15,201 bases of DNA from HGM12587 sp964580255 (GCA_964580255.1 CAZOJX010000038.1:1-15201); one strand, 5' to 3'; shown: positions 1 through 7,520, numbered from the stretch's first letter. Translations and numbers: made by a program. Notes: generated by a model from the sequence alone, not told the origin.

Positions 1-2
1 AA

Positions 3-1451
3 AATATCCGTGACTGGTGTATTTCCAGACAGTTATGGTGGGGACACAGAATCCCTGCATACTACTGTGACGAATGCGGTGAAATGGTAGTTTCCAAAGA
101 AGCACCGGATAAATGTCCGAAATGCGGCTGCACTCATATGACACAGGATCCGGATTCCTTAGATACCTGGTTCTCCTCAGCATTATGGCCGTTCTCAACT
201 CTGGGCTGGCCGGAAAAGACAGAAGATCTTGAATATTTCTATCCAAACGATGTTCTCGTAACAGGATATGATATTATCTTCTTCTGGGTAATCCGTATGG
301 TATTCTCAGGCTACGAACAGACCGGAAAATGCCCGTTCCACCATGTATTGATCCATGGTCTGGTACGTGATTCCCAGGGACGTAAGATGAGTAAATCCCT
401 CGGAAATGGTATCGATCCATTGGAAGTCATCGATCAGTACGGCGCAGATGCTCTTCGTTTGACACTGATCACCGGAAATGCACCGGGTAACGATATGCGT
501 TTCTACTGGGAAAGAGTAGAAGCTTCCAGAAACTTTGCGAACAAGATCTGGAATGCGTCCCGTTTCATCATGATGAATGAAGAAGGACAGGAAATTCCGG
601 AAACCATCGACCTTTCCGCATTGACCAGTGCAGATAAATGGATCCTTTCCAAAGTAAATTCCTTAGCGAAGGAAGTTACTGCAAACATGGATAAATTTGA
701 ACTCGGTATCGCAGTTCAGAAGATTTATGACTTTATTTGGGAAGAATTCTGTGACTGGTACATTGAAATGGTAAAACCTCGTCTCTACAATGACGAAGAT
801 AAGACCAAAATGGCAGCTCTCTGGACCTTAAAGACGGTTCTGAAGAATGCATTAAAGCTGCTTCACCCATATATGCCGTTCATCACAGAGGAGATCTTCT
901 GCAATCTGTGCGAGGAAGAATCAATTATGATCTCCCAGTGGCCGGAATTTAAAGAAGAATGGAGTTTTGCAGAAGAAGAATTTGCTGTTGAGACCATTAA
1001 AGAAGCAGTTCGTGCGATCCGTAATGTCCGTACAGGCATGAACGTACCGCCAAGCAAAAAAGCAAAAGTATTTGTGGTATCTGAGAACGAAAAATTAAGA
1101 AAGATTTTCGAAAATGGTCACATTTTCTTCGGAAGTTTAGGCTATGCTAGTGAAGTTACCGTACAGTGCGACAAAACAGGCATTGCAGAAGATGCAGTTT
1201 CTGCGATCATTCCTGAAGTTGAGATTTGTATGCCGTTTGCAGAACTGGTAGATATTGAGAAAGAAGTGGAACGTCTCAAAAAAGAAGAAGTACGTCTGCA
1301 GAAAGAGCTTGCACGTGTAAATGGAATGCTCAGCAATGAGAAGTTCGTAAGCAAGGCTCCACAGAGCAAGATTGATGAAGAAAAAGAAAAACTTGCAAAA
1401 TATACACAGATGATGGAGCAGGTAAAATTAAGACTTTCTCAGCTGGCATAA
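3..1451 (+). CDS. valS: Valyl-tRNA synthetase, C-terminal part (5'-truncated by the window)
   Basis: Class I aminoacyl-tRNA synthetase that charges tRNA-Val in the cytoplasm. The frame is open from base 3, so the ATG at 84 is internal and the N-terminal half (including HIGH) lies outside the window. Visible signatures are RDWCISRQLWWGHRIP just inside the edge, a four-cysteine CxxC/CxxC zinc-type knuckle (CDEC at about 66-77 and CPKC at about 117-128), DPDSLDTWFSSALWP, and the catalytic KMSKS loop at 384-398. An anticodon-binding helical domain follows (FCDWYIEMVKPRLY). The last ~65 residues form the Lys/Glu-rich coiled-coil arm typical of ValRS, with NEKFVSKAP near its end. The stop is followed after 20 bases by the next gene with no terminator between, so read-through is likely. 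Identity is near certain. Confidence 0.98.
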   Translation, partial: NIRDWCISRQLWWGHRIPAYYCDECGEMVVSKEAPDKCPKCGCTHMTQDPDSLDTWFSSALWPFSTLGWPEKTEDLEYFYPNDVLVTGYDIIFFWVIRMVFSGYEQTGKCPFHHVLIHGLVRDSQGRKMSKSLGNGIDPLEVIDQYGADALRLTLITGNAPGNDMRFYWERVEASRNFANKIWNASRFIMMNEEGQEIPETIDLSALTSADKWILSKVNSLAKEVTANMDKFELGIAVQKIYDFIWEEFCDWYIEMVKPRLYNDEDKTKMAALWTLKTVLKNALKLLHPYMPFITEEIFCNLCEEESIMISQWPEFKEEWSFAEEEFAVETIKEAVRAIRNVRTGMNVPPSKKAKVFVVSENEKLRKIFENGHIFFGSLGYASEVTVQCDKTGIAEDAVSAIIPEVEICMPFAELVDIEKEVERLKKEEVRLQKELARVNGMLSNEKFVSKAPQSKIDEEKEKLAKYTQMMEQVKLRLSQLA

Positions 1452-1471
1452 GCTTAGTATGAGGAGAATTT

Positions 1472-3541
1472 ATGAAAAGAAAGATTAGAACGGCGGCAGA
1501 GAAGTTCTCTGCCCCTTTCCGTAAGATTGGCAATGCAGTAAGCAGACCGTTTCGTCTGTTTTACGAAAAGCATCAGACCGGCATTGAAAGGACAGTCAGG
1601 ATCCTGAATAAATATTCCCTGTTGTTTCATGCCATCGGTGCAATGATCCTGGAACTTTTGATCGAAGGATTTTCCAGACATTCCATGGTCGCAGGAATCA
1701 AATTTATGGCGGAGAGTCCGCTGGTATTTTTGTATAATTCCCTGTTGATCTACATGACCCTGATGGTGGTATATCTGTTCCGCAGAAGGGCTGTATTGCG
1801 TCTGGCAATCGCAGGAATCTGGCTCTATGGCGGTTACATGAATGGTACCGTTTTGAGCAATCGAGTGACACCGTTCACCGCACAGGATATTAAACTTTTA
1901 GAGGATCTTGCAGATATTCTGGATAAATATATGTCCCCGGATAAGCTGCTGATGAATGTGCTTCTGGTTGTGGCCGCCCTTGGTGCTTTATATCTGTTAT
2001 GGAAAAAAGGACCGAAATATCAGGGAAAGATTCACTATGTAAGAAATCTGGCAGGACTTTTGGCAGTGATCGGCATCTTTGCCGGCTGCACGACACTTGC
2101 TTTGGAGCACAGAGTGCTGTCCTCTTATTTTGGAAATATTGCCTTTGCTTATCAGGATTACGGTTTCCCGTACTGTTTTAGCTGTACTTTGGTAGGAACC
2201 GGAATCAACAAGCCTTATGGCTATAGTGAAGAAGCCATCGAAGAACTGACTGACTGGGAAGAAGAAGTTCCGGAGACGCTGCCAAATATCATTTTTGTAC
2301 AGCTGGAATCATTCTTTGATGTACAGACAGTGGAATATTTGAAATGCTCAGAGGATCCGATTCCATATTTCCGTTCCCTGATGGAAAATTATTCCTCCGG
2401 TGCTTTTAAGGTGCCGTCAGTAGGAGCCGGAACGGCAAATACGGAGTTTGAGACCATTTCCGGAATGAACATGCGTTATTTCGGGCCGGGAGAATATCCA
2501 CATAAAACAATCCTGAAAAAAACAACCTGTGACAGTGTTCCGTATGCCTTAAGAGATATCGGCTACAACACCCATGCGATCCATAACAATAAGGCAACCT
2601 TCTACAGCCGTGTAGATGTTTTCCCGAATCTGGGATTTGAAACCTATACGTCGAAGGAATATATGGATATTTCCAATCAGACACCAAACGGCTGGTTAAA
2701 GGACGAGGTGCTGGTTAAAGCAGTGACAGATTGTCTGGAGTCTACGGAAGGTCAGGATTATGTATTCACCATTTCTGTACAGGGACATGGAGATTATCCG
2801 AAAAAGAAGGTTTTAGAGGATCCGGTCATTACCGTCAGCGGATCACCGACGAAGTCAAAAAACAATCAGTGGGAATATTATGTAAATCAGATTCATGAGA
2901 TGGATCAGTTTGTACAGGATTTGATCGAGGCAGTTGATGCTCTGGGAGAAGACAGTGTGATCGTATTTTACGGCGACCATCTTCCGACCATGGATCTTAC
3001 TGAGGAAGATGTAACCAACCGTTATCTGTTTGACACCTCTTATGTGATCTGGGACAATATGGGACTTTCCAAACAGGATCAGACCCTTTGTGCATACCAG
3101 ATCGGTGCAGAAGTGCTGAATCAGCTGGGAATCCATACAGGAACCATGGTACAGTATCATCAGAACCGGAGAGGAACCAGAGATTATCAGTATGATATGC
3201 AGATGCTGCAGTACGATATGCTCTATGGAGAGGCCTACAGCTACGGTGAAGAAGGCCGCCATGAGCCGGTAGATCTGGAAATGGGAATTATTGACCAGAT
3301 CATTGACCGGGTAGTGCAGATTGAGGACAAGGTATATGTGTTTGGTGAAAACTTTACGACACAGAGTAAGATTCATGTAAATGATGAATTTTATTCGACA
3401 GGATATATCAATGACCACCTGATCCGGGTAAAGGATCTGATCTTAAATGATGGGGACGAAGTGTCCATTAAACAGCTGGCACCGAACAAGCGGGTGCTTA
3501 GTGAAGAAATGTCGATGATTTATCATACACCGACACCATAA
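1472..3541 (+). CDS. LTA synthase family membrane sulfatase (phosphoglycerol transferase type)
   Basis: A 689-residue polytopic protein starting at ATG 1472 after GAGGAG at 1461-1466. About five hydrophobic segments lie in the first ~235 residues (for example YSLLFHAIGAMILELLIEGF and VVAALGALYLLW), followed by an extracytoplasmic alkaline-phosphatase/sulfatase-fold domain. Family landmarks are present: E279 in VQLES (metal ligand), T321 in GAGTANTEF (position of the LtaS catalytic Thr), a GYNTHAIHNN segment, H439 in QGHGDYP, and D502/H503 in YGDH (metal ligands). This family moves glycerol-phosphate from phosphatidylglycerol onto a lipoteichoic acid or related wall polymer at the outer membrane face; the exact acceptor cannot be read from sequence. 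The last ~90 residues (from about 597) look like an extra beta-rich domain with VYVFGENF, absent from the shortest LtaS proteins. Probably co-transcribed with valS. Confidence 0.9.
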   Translation: MKRKIRTAAEKFSAPFRKIGNAVSRPFRLFYEKHQTGIERTVRILNKYSLLFHAIGAMILELLIEGFSRHSMVAGIKFMAESPLVFLYNSLLIYMTLMVVYLFRRRAVLRLAIAGIWLYGGYMNGTVLSNRVTPFTAQDIKLLEDLADILDKYMSPDKLLMNVLLVVAALGALYLLWKKGPKYQGKIHYVRNLAGLLAVIGIFAGCTTLALEHRVLSSYFGNIAFAYQDYGFPYCFSCTLVGTGINKPYGYSEEAIEELTDWEEEVPETLPNIIFVQLESFFDVQTVEYLKCSEDPIPYFRSLMENYSSGAFKVPSVGAGTANTEFETISGMNMRYFGPGEYPHKTILKKTTCDSVPYALRDIGYNTHAIHNNKATFYSRVDVFPNLGFETYTSKEYMDISNQTPNGWLKDEVLVKAVTDCLESTEGQDYVFTISVQGHGDYPKKKVLEDPVITVSGSPTKSKNNQWEYYVNQIHEMDQFVQDLIEAVDALGEDSVIVFYGDHLPTMDLTEEDVTNRYLFDTSYVIWDNMGLSKQDQTLCAYQIGAEVLNQLGIHTGTMVQYHQNRRGTRDYQYDMQMLQYDMLYGEAYSYGEEGRHEPVDLEMGIIDQIIDRVVQIEDKVYVFGENFTTQSKIHVNDEFYSTGYINDHLIRVKDLILNDGDEVSIKQLAPNKRVLSEEMSMIYHTPTP

Positions 3542-3546
3542 AAATG

Positions 3547-3575
3547 TTGATTTTTCATAAGCTGGTGCGTATGAT
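3547..3575 (+). promoter_or_regulatory. Sigma-A-like promoter for the 47-aa gene and TPR gene
   Basis: TTGATT at 3547-3552 and TATGAT at 3570-3575 are separated by exactly 17 bases, giving 4/6 and 5/6 matches to the vegetative consensus. They sit just after the stop of the LTA synthase-family gene and about 45 bases before the next start codon. Expected start of transcription is near 3582. Pattern match only. Confidence 0.5.
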
Positions 3576-3620
3576 GGAATTGTGTGAAAAGTGAAGCAGA
3601 ACTCTTTTGGAGGAAATAAA

Positions 3621-3764
3621 ATGATCAATTTTGAAGAAGAACTGAAAAAATTTTACCCTAGCTTGGAAATTGAACAGATTGAAGATAACATTCACAATAA
3701 AAATCTGACAGATATGGTAGATCTGATGGAAGAAATGGTGAAAGAAACAAAGGAACGTCATTAG
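3621..3764 (+). CDS. Small acidic protein, 47 aa, unknown function
   Basis: An ORF of 48 codons including the stop, from ATG 3621 to TAG 3762-3764, with a good ribosome binding site GGAGGA at 3609-3614. The product begins MINFEEELKKFYPSLEIEQI and ends KETKERH. It is rich in Glu, Asp and Lys, has no membrane segment or cysteines, and is probably mostly helical. It ends 12 bases before the TPR gene, and the AGGAG that serves that gene overlaps its stop codon, so the two are probably translated together. I do not recognise the family. The RBS, upstream promoter and spacing support a real gene; the short length is the main doubt. A role as helper or partner of the TPR protein is only a guess from position. 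Confidence 0.7.
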   Translation: MINFEEELKKFYPSLEIEQIEDNIHNKNLTDMVDLMEEMVKETKERH

Positions 3765-3776
3765 GAGTTTGAGACG

Positions 3777-5141
3777 ATGAATTGTAATAAATGCGGAGCA
3801 ACATTGACCAACAGTGATTTTTGCAATCAGTGCGGCACCAATGTAAAGGTATATAAAAAGCTGATCTCAACTTCCAATGCGCTCTATAACCGGGGATTGG
3901 AGCGGGCGAAAGTTCGTGACCTGACCGGTGCAAAGGAAGATTTAAAGAACAGTTTAAAGGTGTATAAAAAGAATATTCCGGCGAGAAACCTGCTTGGTCT
4001 GGTCTATTTTGAGATGGGCGATGTGGTAGCAGCCCTTTCCGAATGGATCGTCAGCAAAAACTATCAGCCGGAAAATAATGTGGCAGATACTTATATCGAA
4101 GCGGTACAGAAAAATGCCGGAAAGCTGGATGCTTATAATATCGCATTGAAAAAGTATAACCAGTCCTTGTTATATGCACGACAGGGCAGCCTGGATCTGG
4201 CGATCATTCAGCTGAAAAAAGTATTGTCCATTCATGAAAAATTCATATCGGCGCATTTATTACTGGCTCTTGTGGCGATTCAGTCCAATCAGATCGAGCT
4301 GGCAAGGCGGGAACTGAAAAAGGTTCTTCACATTGACCGTGGAAATGTCATGGCTTTAAATTATTTTAATGAGACAGATCTTCTGCGCGGAAAGAGTGCA
4401 GACAGACGGTCAGCAAGCATCAGCAAAGATGCGGTTTCCTACACAAGCGGAAACGAAACCATCATTCAGCCGAAAACCGTACAGGAAACCGGCAGCCGGA
4501 ATGTGGTTCTGGATATTTTATTAGGTATGGTCATTGGGCTTGCAGTCTGCTGGTTTGTGCTGGCACCTGCTAAGATCCAGTCAGCCAATAATACAGCTAA
4601 CCAGCAGGTAATTGAATACAGCGACCAGCTGGAGGCAAAAACAGCAAGTCTTGAAGCAATGCAGGATGAACTGGACATGGCGAAGCTTGCAAAAAGCTCT
4701 GCAGAAGCCAAGGCGAAGGAAGCAGATGAAAAAGCAGCAGCCTATGATGCTCTTTTTGAAGCTAAACAGCTGGCTGAAGAAGCAAAGTATGAAGAAGCAG
4801 CGCAGGCTCTTTCAAATGTAAAGGAAGATTCCCTGGCAGAGAGTGCAAAGGAAATTTACAATTCCGTCAGTGCCATTGTAAACAGTACAGTGATCGATGA
4901 GTTGTACCGAAAGGGCGAAGCCGATTTTAAAGCTGGAAAGTATGAAGAAGCAAAAACGAGTCTGGAAAAGGTCATTGCTCTGAATGCGGATCATGATTAT
5001 GCACTGTATTACCTGGCAAGGAGCTGCGAAAGCTTAAATGATGTGGAAAATGCGAAAAAATATTACCAGAGAGTGACCGAAGTGTTGCCGGAGACAACCC
5101 AGCGGGCACAGACAGCAAAGGCATATCTGGCAAGTCATTAA
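3777..5141 (+). CDS. Zinc-ribbon / TPR-repeat single-pass membrane protein
   Basis: A 454-residue modular protein starting at ATG 3777 after AGGAG at 3763-3767. It opens with a CxxC...CxxC zinc ribbon (C3, C6, C16, C19). Helical TPR-like repeats follow at about 32-95 and 130-198, then a Ser/Thr/Lys-rich linker. One membrane helix lies at about 243-263 (LLGMVIGLAVCWFVLAP), then an Ala/Glu/Lys coiled coil at about 276-340, and C-terminal TPR repeats at about 371-448. With no signal peptide, the likely topology is N-terminal zinc ribbon and TPRs in the cytosol, with coiled coil and second TPR set outside. TPRs usually scaffold protein complexes; no catalytic motif is visible. It closes a probable two-gene unit followed by a strong terminator. 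Domain calls are solid; function is unknown. Confidence 0.88.
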   Translation: MNCNKCGATLTNSDFCNQCGTNVKVYKKLISTSNALYNRGLERAKVRDLTGAKEDLKNSLKVYKKNIPARNLLGLVYFEMGDVVAALSEWIVSKNYQPENNVADTYIEAVQKNAGKLDAYNIALKKYNQSLLYARQGSLDLAIIQLKKVLSIHEKFISAHLLLALVAIQSNQIELARRELKKVLHIDRGNVMALNYFNETDLLRGKSADRRSASISKDAVSYTSGNETIIQPKTVQETGSRNVVLDILLGMVIGLAVCWFVLAPAKIQSANNTANQQVIEYSDQLEAKTASLEAMQDELDMAKLAKSSAEAKAKEADEKAAAYDALFEAKQLAEEAKYEEAAQALSNVKEDSLAESAKEIYNSVSAIVNSTVIDELYRKGEADFKAGKYEEAKTSLEKVIALNADHDYALYYLARSCESLNDVENAKKYYQRVTEVLPETTQRAQTAKAYLASH

Positions 5142-5169
5142 CAAACAAAAGAGAAACCTGGAAGTATAG

Positions 5170-5199
5170 GAGACTACGCAAAAGCGTGGTCTCTTTTTT
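5170..5199 (+). terminator. Intrinsic terminator after the TPR gene
   Basis: A 10-bp stem GAGACTACGC/GCGTGGTCTC (one G-T wobble) with an AAAA loop at 5180-5183 is followed directly by six T at 5194-5199. It lies 28 bases past the TPR stop codon and 42 bases before spoIIAA, separating the two units. Confidence 0.93.
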
Positions 5200-5241
5200 G
5201 TATGTATTTGAGTCAGGAACTTTGAAAAAGGAGGAATCAAA

Positions 5242-5553
5242 ATGGAAAAGCTTGTACAGAAAAGAGGAACTACATTGATTGTCAGAATACCCAAGGAGGT
5301 GGATCATTGTTTTGCAGAGGAGCTGCGGGATTATCTGGATCGAAGGATACAGACGGAGAACATTAAGGAGCTGGAATTTGACTTTCAGGAGGCAGAATTT
5401 ATGGACAGTTCCGGAATCGGTCTTTTGATGGGAAGGTTTCAGCTGATGCGGGCACTGGGCGGTGCGGTGTGCATCAGTCATGCGGGGGAGAGGATCAGGA
5501 AAATTCTGATCTTAAGCGGAATTCATAAAATCATTCCAATGGAGGGAATCTGA
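5242..5553 (+). CDS. spoIIAA: Anti-sigma-F factor antagonist SpoIIAA
   Basis: A 103-residue STAS-domain protein. In the developing spore, unphosphorylated SpoIIAA binds the SpoIIAB-SigF complex and frees SigF; SpoIIAB inactivates it by phosphorylating one serine, and SpoIIE reverses this. The diagnostic EFMDSSGIGLLMGR segment is present, and S56 corresponds to the phosphorylated Ser58 of Bacillus subtilis SpoIIAA. The start is fixed by a strong AAGGAGG at 5228-5234. The product is slightly shorter than the 117-residue Bacillus protein at the C terminus. It is the first gene of the spoIIAA-spoIIAB-sigF set; spoIIAB starts one base after its stop. Only 42 bases separate it from the upstream terminator, and no clear sigma-H promoter is visible there. 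Confidence 0.96.
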   Translation: MEKLVQKRGTTLIVRIPKEVDHCFAEELRDYLDRRIQTENIKELEFDFQEAEFMDSSGIGLLMGRFQLMRALGGAVCISHAGERIRKILILSGIHKIIPMEGI

Positions 5554-5554
5554 T

Positions 5555-5992
5555 ATGAAACAGGTAATGAAGCTGGAAATGGACAGTATTTCATCAAATG
5601 AAGCGTTTGCGAGAGTAGTAGTGGCGGCCTTTTTGACCCGTTTGAATCCGACAATGGAGGAAGTGGCGGACGTAAAAACGGCAGTTTCCGAAGCGGTTAC
5701 CAATGCGATCATTCATGGGTATCAAAATAAAGTACATAAGATCTTTTTGGAAGCGGAGATTGAGGAGAATGTTCTGACGGTTTGCATTGAAGATCATGGT
5801 GTGGGGATTCCGGATATTCCAAAAGCAATGGAGCCGATGTATACCACCAGAGGGGATCTGGAACGCTCCGGTATGGGATTTGTTTTCATGGAGGCTTTTA
5901 TGGACAGTATCCGGGTAGAGTCGGAGCCTGAAAAGGGAACCAGGGTCACGATGACCAAAAAGATCGGACAGCGCTATGGAAGCGACCTTTGA
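5555..5992 (+). CDS. spoIIAB: Anti-sigma-F factor and serine kinase SpoIIAB
   Basis: A 145-residue GHKL-type ATPase that holds SigF inactive and phosphorylates SpoIIAA. ATP-site motifs are complete: N box SEAVTNAIIHGY (E46, N50), G1 box EDHGVGIPD (D80, G82, G84) and G2 segment ERSGMGFVFME (G106, G108). R20 in NEAFAR matches the conserved Arg of the Bacillus protein that contacts SigF. The start at 5555 is preceded by GGAGGG at 5541-5546. The gene begins one base after spoIIAA ends, and its 3' end overlaps sigF by 17 bases, a spacing that helps keep the inhibitor and sigma factor in step. All expected residues are intact. Confidence 0.97.
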   Translation: MKQVMKLEMDSISSNEAFARVVVAAFLTRLNPTMEEVADVKTAVSEAVTNAIIHGYQNKVHKIFLEAEIEENVLTVCIEDHGVGIPDIPKAMEPMYTTRGDLERSGMGFVFMEAFMDSIRVESEPEKGTRVTMTKKIGQRYGSDL

Positions 5993-6689
5993 TCTGATCC
6001 GGCGGTCACAGGACGGAGAGAAAGAAGCAAAGGAACAGTTAGTAAAGCTGCATTCCGGTCTGATCTGGAATGTGGTACGGAGATTTTTGGGGAGGGGCTA
6101 TGAGGCGGAGGATCTGTATCAGATCGGTGCCATCGGATTAATCCGTGCCATTGATAAATTCGATTTTACCTACGAAGTACGGTTTTCTACCTATGCCGTC
6201 CCGCTCATTGCCGGAGAAATCAAGCGGTTTCTCCGGGATGACGGAATGATCAAGGTCAGCCGCAGCTTAAAGGAAAATCAGTGGAAGATCAAAAAAGGAG
6301 CAGAGCTTCTGGGACAGGAGTTGGGCAGAGAACCGACGGTGGAGGAGCTGGCAGCAAAGTTATCCATGGAACCGGAGGAAATCATGCTCTGTATGGAAAC
6401 AGTTGTGGAAGTGGATTCTATGGATCAGAGCATTTACGGAAAGGACGGGAAAGAGATTTTTTTAAAGGACAGGCTTGCATCGGAAAAGAATGAGCAGGAG
6501 GAACTGGTGAACCGGCTCTTTTTGCAGCAGCTGTTGGGTTCTTTGGAGGAAAGAGACAGGCAGCTGATTTTTCAGCGATATTTTGAAAATAAAACACAGA
6601 CAGAGGTGGCACAAAATCTGGGAATCAGTCAGGTGCAGGTCAGCCGGCTGGAAAAAAGAATCCTGCGGAAGCTGAAAGAACTTGTATAA
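5976..6689 (+). CDS. sigF: RNA polymerase sporulation sigma factor SigF
   Basis: A 237-residue sigma-70 family factor that directs early forespore transcription. Region 2 is unmistakable: GYEAEDLYQIGAIGLIRAID, then FSTYAVPLIAGEIKRFLRDD, then IKVSRSLKE. Region 3 contains LGREPTVEELAAKL, and region 4.2 has the helix-turn-helix TQTEVAQNLGISQVQVSRLE followed by KRILRKLK. The sequence matches SigF rather than SigG or SigB by position and by my memory of the Bacillus protein, but lacks roughly the first 17 residues of that 255-residue protein. ATG 5976 lies inside spoIIAB and has only a weak Shine-Dalgarno (GATCGGA), so translation probably depends on ribosomes finishing spoIIAB. It is the last gene of the classical spoIIA set and is followed 46 bases later by a small membrane-protein gene. 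Confidence 0.97.
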   Translation: MEATFDLIRRSQDGEKEAKEQLVKLHSGLIWNVVRRFLGRGYEAEDLYQIGAIGLIRAIDKFDFTYEVRFSTYAVPLIAGEIKRFLRDDGMIKVSRSLKENQWKIKKGAELLGQELGREPTVEELAAKLSMEPEEIMLCMETVVEVDSMDQSIYGKDGKEIFLKDRLASEKNEQEELVNRLFLQQLLGSLEERDRQLIFQRYFENKTQTEVAQNLGISQVQVSRLEKRILRKLKELV

Positions 6690-6713
6690 GAATTTGCATT
6701 TTTTCAAACACTA
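6684..6713 (+). promoter_or_regulatory. Possible forespore (sigma-G-like) promoter for the spoVA genes
   Basis: GTATA at 6684-6688 fits the sigma-G -35 consensus GHATR. After an 18-base spacer, AACACTA at 6707-6713 is a partial match (3 of 5 fixed positions) to the -10 CATNNTA. It straddles the sigF stop and sits upstream of the 54-aa gene and spoVAA, where a forespore promoter would be expected. Short degenerate motifs make this tentative. Confidence 0.28.
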
Positions 6714-6735
6714 AAGACAAAGGTTGGTGAGAAAT

Positions 6736-6900
6736 ATGAGAAAAAATAATGTTTATGCCCTGACGCTTTTGCTTTTGCTGCTGTTTTTCTGGCTGGGATA
6801 TCTTTATCTTACGGAGTATCTTCCGGCAGAATATGAAAACGGTACCTTTGTAGAACTTCCAAAGGAAGAAAATGCAAAAGAATCGGAGGCTTTTGCATGA
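6736..6900 (+). CDS. Small single-pass membrane protein, 54 aa, between sigF and spoVAA
   Basis: A 55-codon ORF from ATG 6736 to TGA 6898-6900, preceded by a modest ribosome binding site GGTGAG at 6726-6731. The product has a basic start (MRKNN), a strongly hydrophobic helix at about residues 6-27 (LTLLLLLLFFWLGYLYL), and an acidic Glu/Lys/Ala tail, predicting a short N-in membrane anchor with an outward tail. Its stop overlaps the spoVAA start in an ATGA arrangement, and the spoVAA Shine-Dalgarno lies within its last codons. This coupling argues that it is a genuine gene of the forespore operon. I do not recognise the family, and the Bacillus spoIIA-spoVA junction, as I recall it, has no such gene. 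A role near SpoVAA in the spore inner membrane is inferred from position only. Confidence 0.75.
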   Translation: MRKNNVYALTLLLLLLFFWLGYLYLTEYLPAEYENGTFVELPKEENAKESEAFA

Positions 6901-7520
6901 GCAGAATATTGTATTTAAAGATTGAACAAAGTGTACAAGTCCCCAGGGAGAATGTTCGGCTTGGAGACATTGCGGTGATGGAATGTACAGACAAAACAGT
7001 GGTAGACCGGCTGAAAACAGAGAAGCTTTTGGAGGTAGGGAAGGATCCCGATCAGCGAAAGGTGGTTTCTATCCTGCTGGTAATTCAGAAGATTCATGAA
7101 ATCTATCCCAATCTGGAAGTTCAAAATCTGGGAGAAAGCGATTTTATTGTTTGCCTACAGCCCAAAAAGCAGCCCGGAGGGATCGTTTTTGGAAAGGTGC
7201 TGACGGTTTGTCTTCTGACCTTTTTTGGTTCGGTCTTTTCCATGATGACCTTTAATGAAGATGTCAGTGCTCTGGACAGTTTTCGGAAAGTCTATACCTG
7301 GGTAATGGGAACAGCGCCGGAAGGGGCTACGATCCTGGAACTAAGCTATTCCGTGGGAGTCAGCGTGGGAATTATCGGATTTTTTAATCACATTGGGAAA
7401 AAACGCCTGACTCCGGAACCATCGCCGGTGGAAGTGGAAATGTCCGGTTATGATAAACAGGTGGATACAACACTGATCCAGTGGGAAGGCAGAAAGGGGC
7501 AGGAAAAAGATGTGGATTAG
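6897..7520 (+). CDS. spoVAA: Stage V sporulation protein AA
   Basis: A 207-residue protein of the SpoVA dipicolinic-acid transport machinery in the spore inner membrane. The N-terminal ~95 residues form a soluble domain (starting SRILYLKIEQSVQVP). Two membrane helices lie at about 99-118 (GKVLTVCLLTFFGSVF) and 146-165 (LSYSVGVSVGIIGFFNHI). The family tail FFNHIGKKRL...EPSPVEVEMSGY is clear and matches my memory of Bacillus SpoVAA, which is of similar length. The start ATG 6897 overlaps the preceding stop and has GGAGG at 6885-6889. The 3' end overlaps spoVAB by 11 bases. SpoVAA is known in Bacillus to be required for the operon's role in DPA uptake, though less understood than SpoVAC and SpoVAD. 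Confidence 0.95.
   Translation: MSRILYLKIEQSVQVPRENVRLGDIAVMECTDKTVVDRLKTEKLLEVGKDPDQRKVVSILLVIQKIHEIYPNLEVQNLGESDFIVCLQPKKQPGGIVFGKVLTVCLLTFFGSVFSMMTFNEDVSALDSFRKVYTWVMGTAPEGATILELSYSVGVSVGIIGFFNHIGKKRLTPEPSPVEVEMSGYDKQVDTTLIQWEGRKGQEKDVD

Noticed and set aside
84..1451. ATG at 84 as the start of valS
   Set aside because: The frame is open upstream to base 3 and encodes conserved ValRS sequence, so the gene is cut by the window edge.
2855..3418. 187-aa antisense reading frame inside the LTA synthase-family gene
   Set aside because: It has no ribosome binding site, its composition is not protein-like, and it lies wholly opposite a well-supported gene; a codon-bias shadow.
5215..5237. AGGAACT...GAAT as a sigma-H promoter for spoIIAA
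   Set aside because: The spacer is only 9 bases instead of 11-12, the GAAT overlaps the ribosome binding site, and transcription would begin at or after the start codon.
4972..5481. 169-aa minus-strand frame across the TPR gene end and spoIIAA
   Set aside because: It runs through the strong terminator and opposite two real genes with no start signal.
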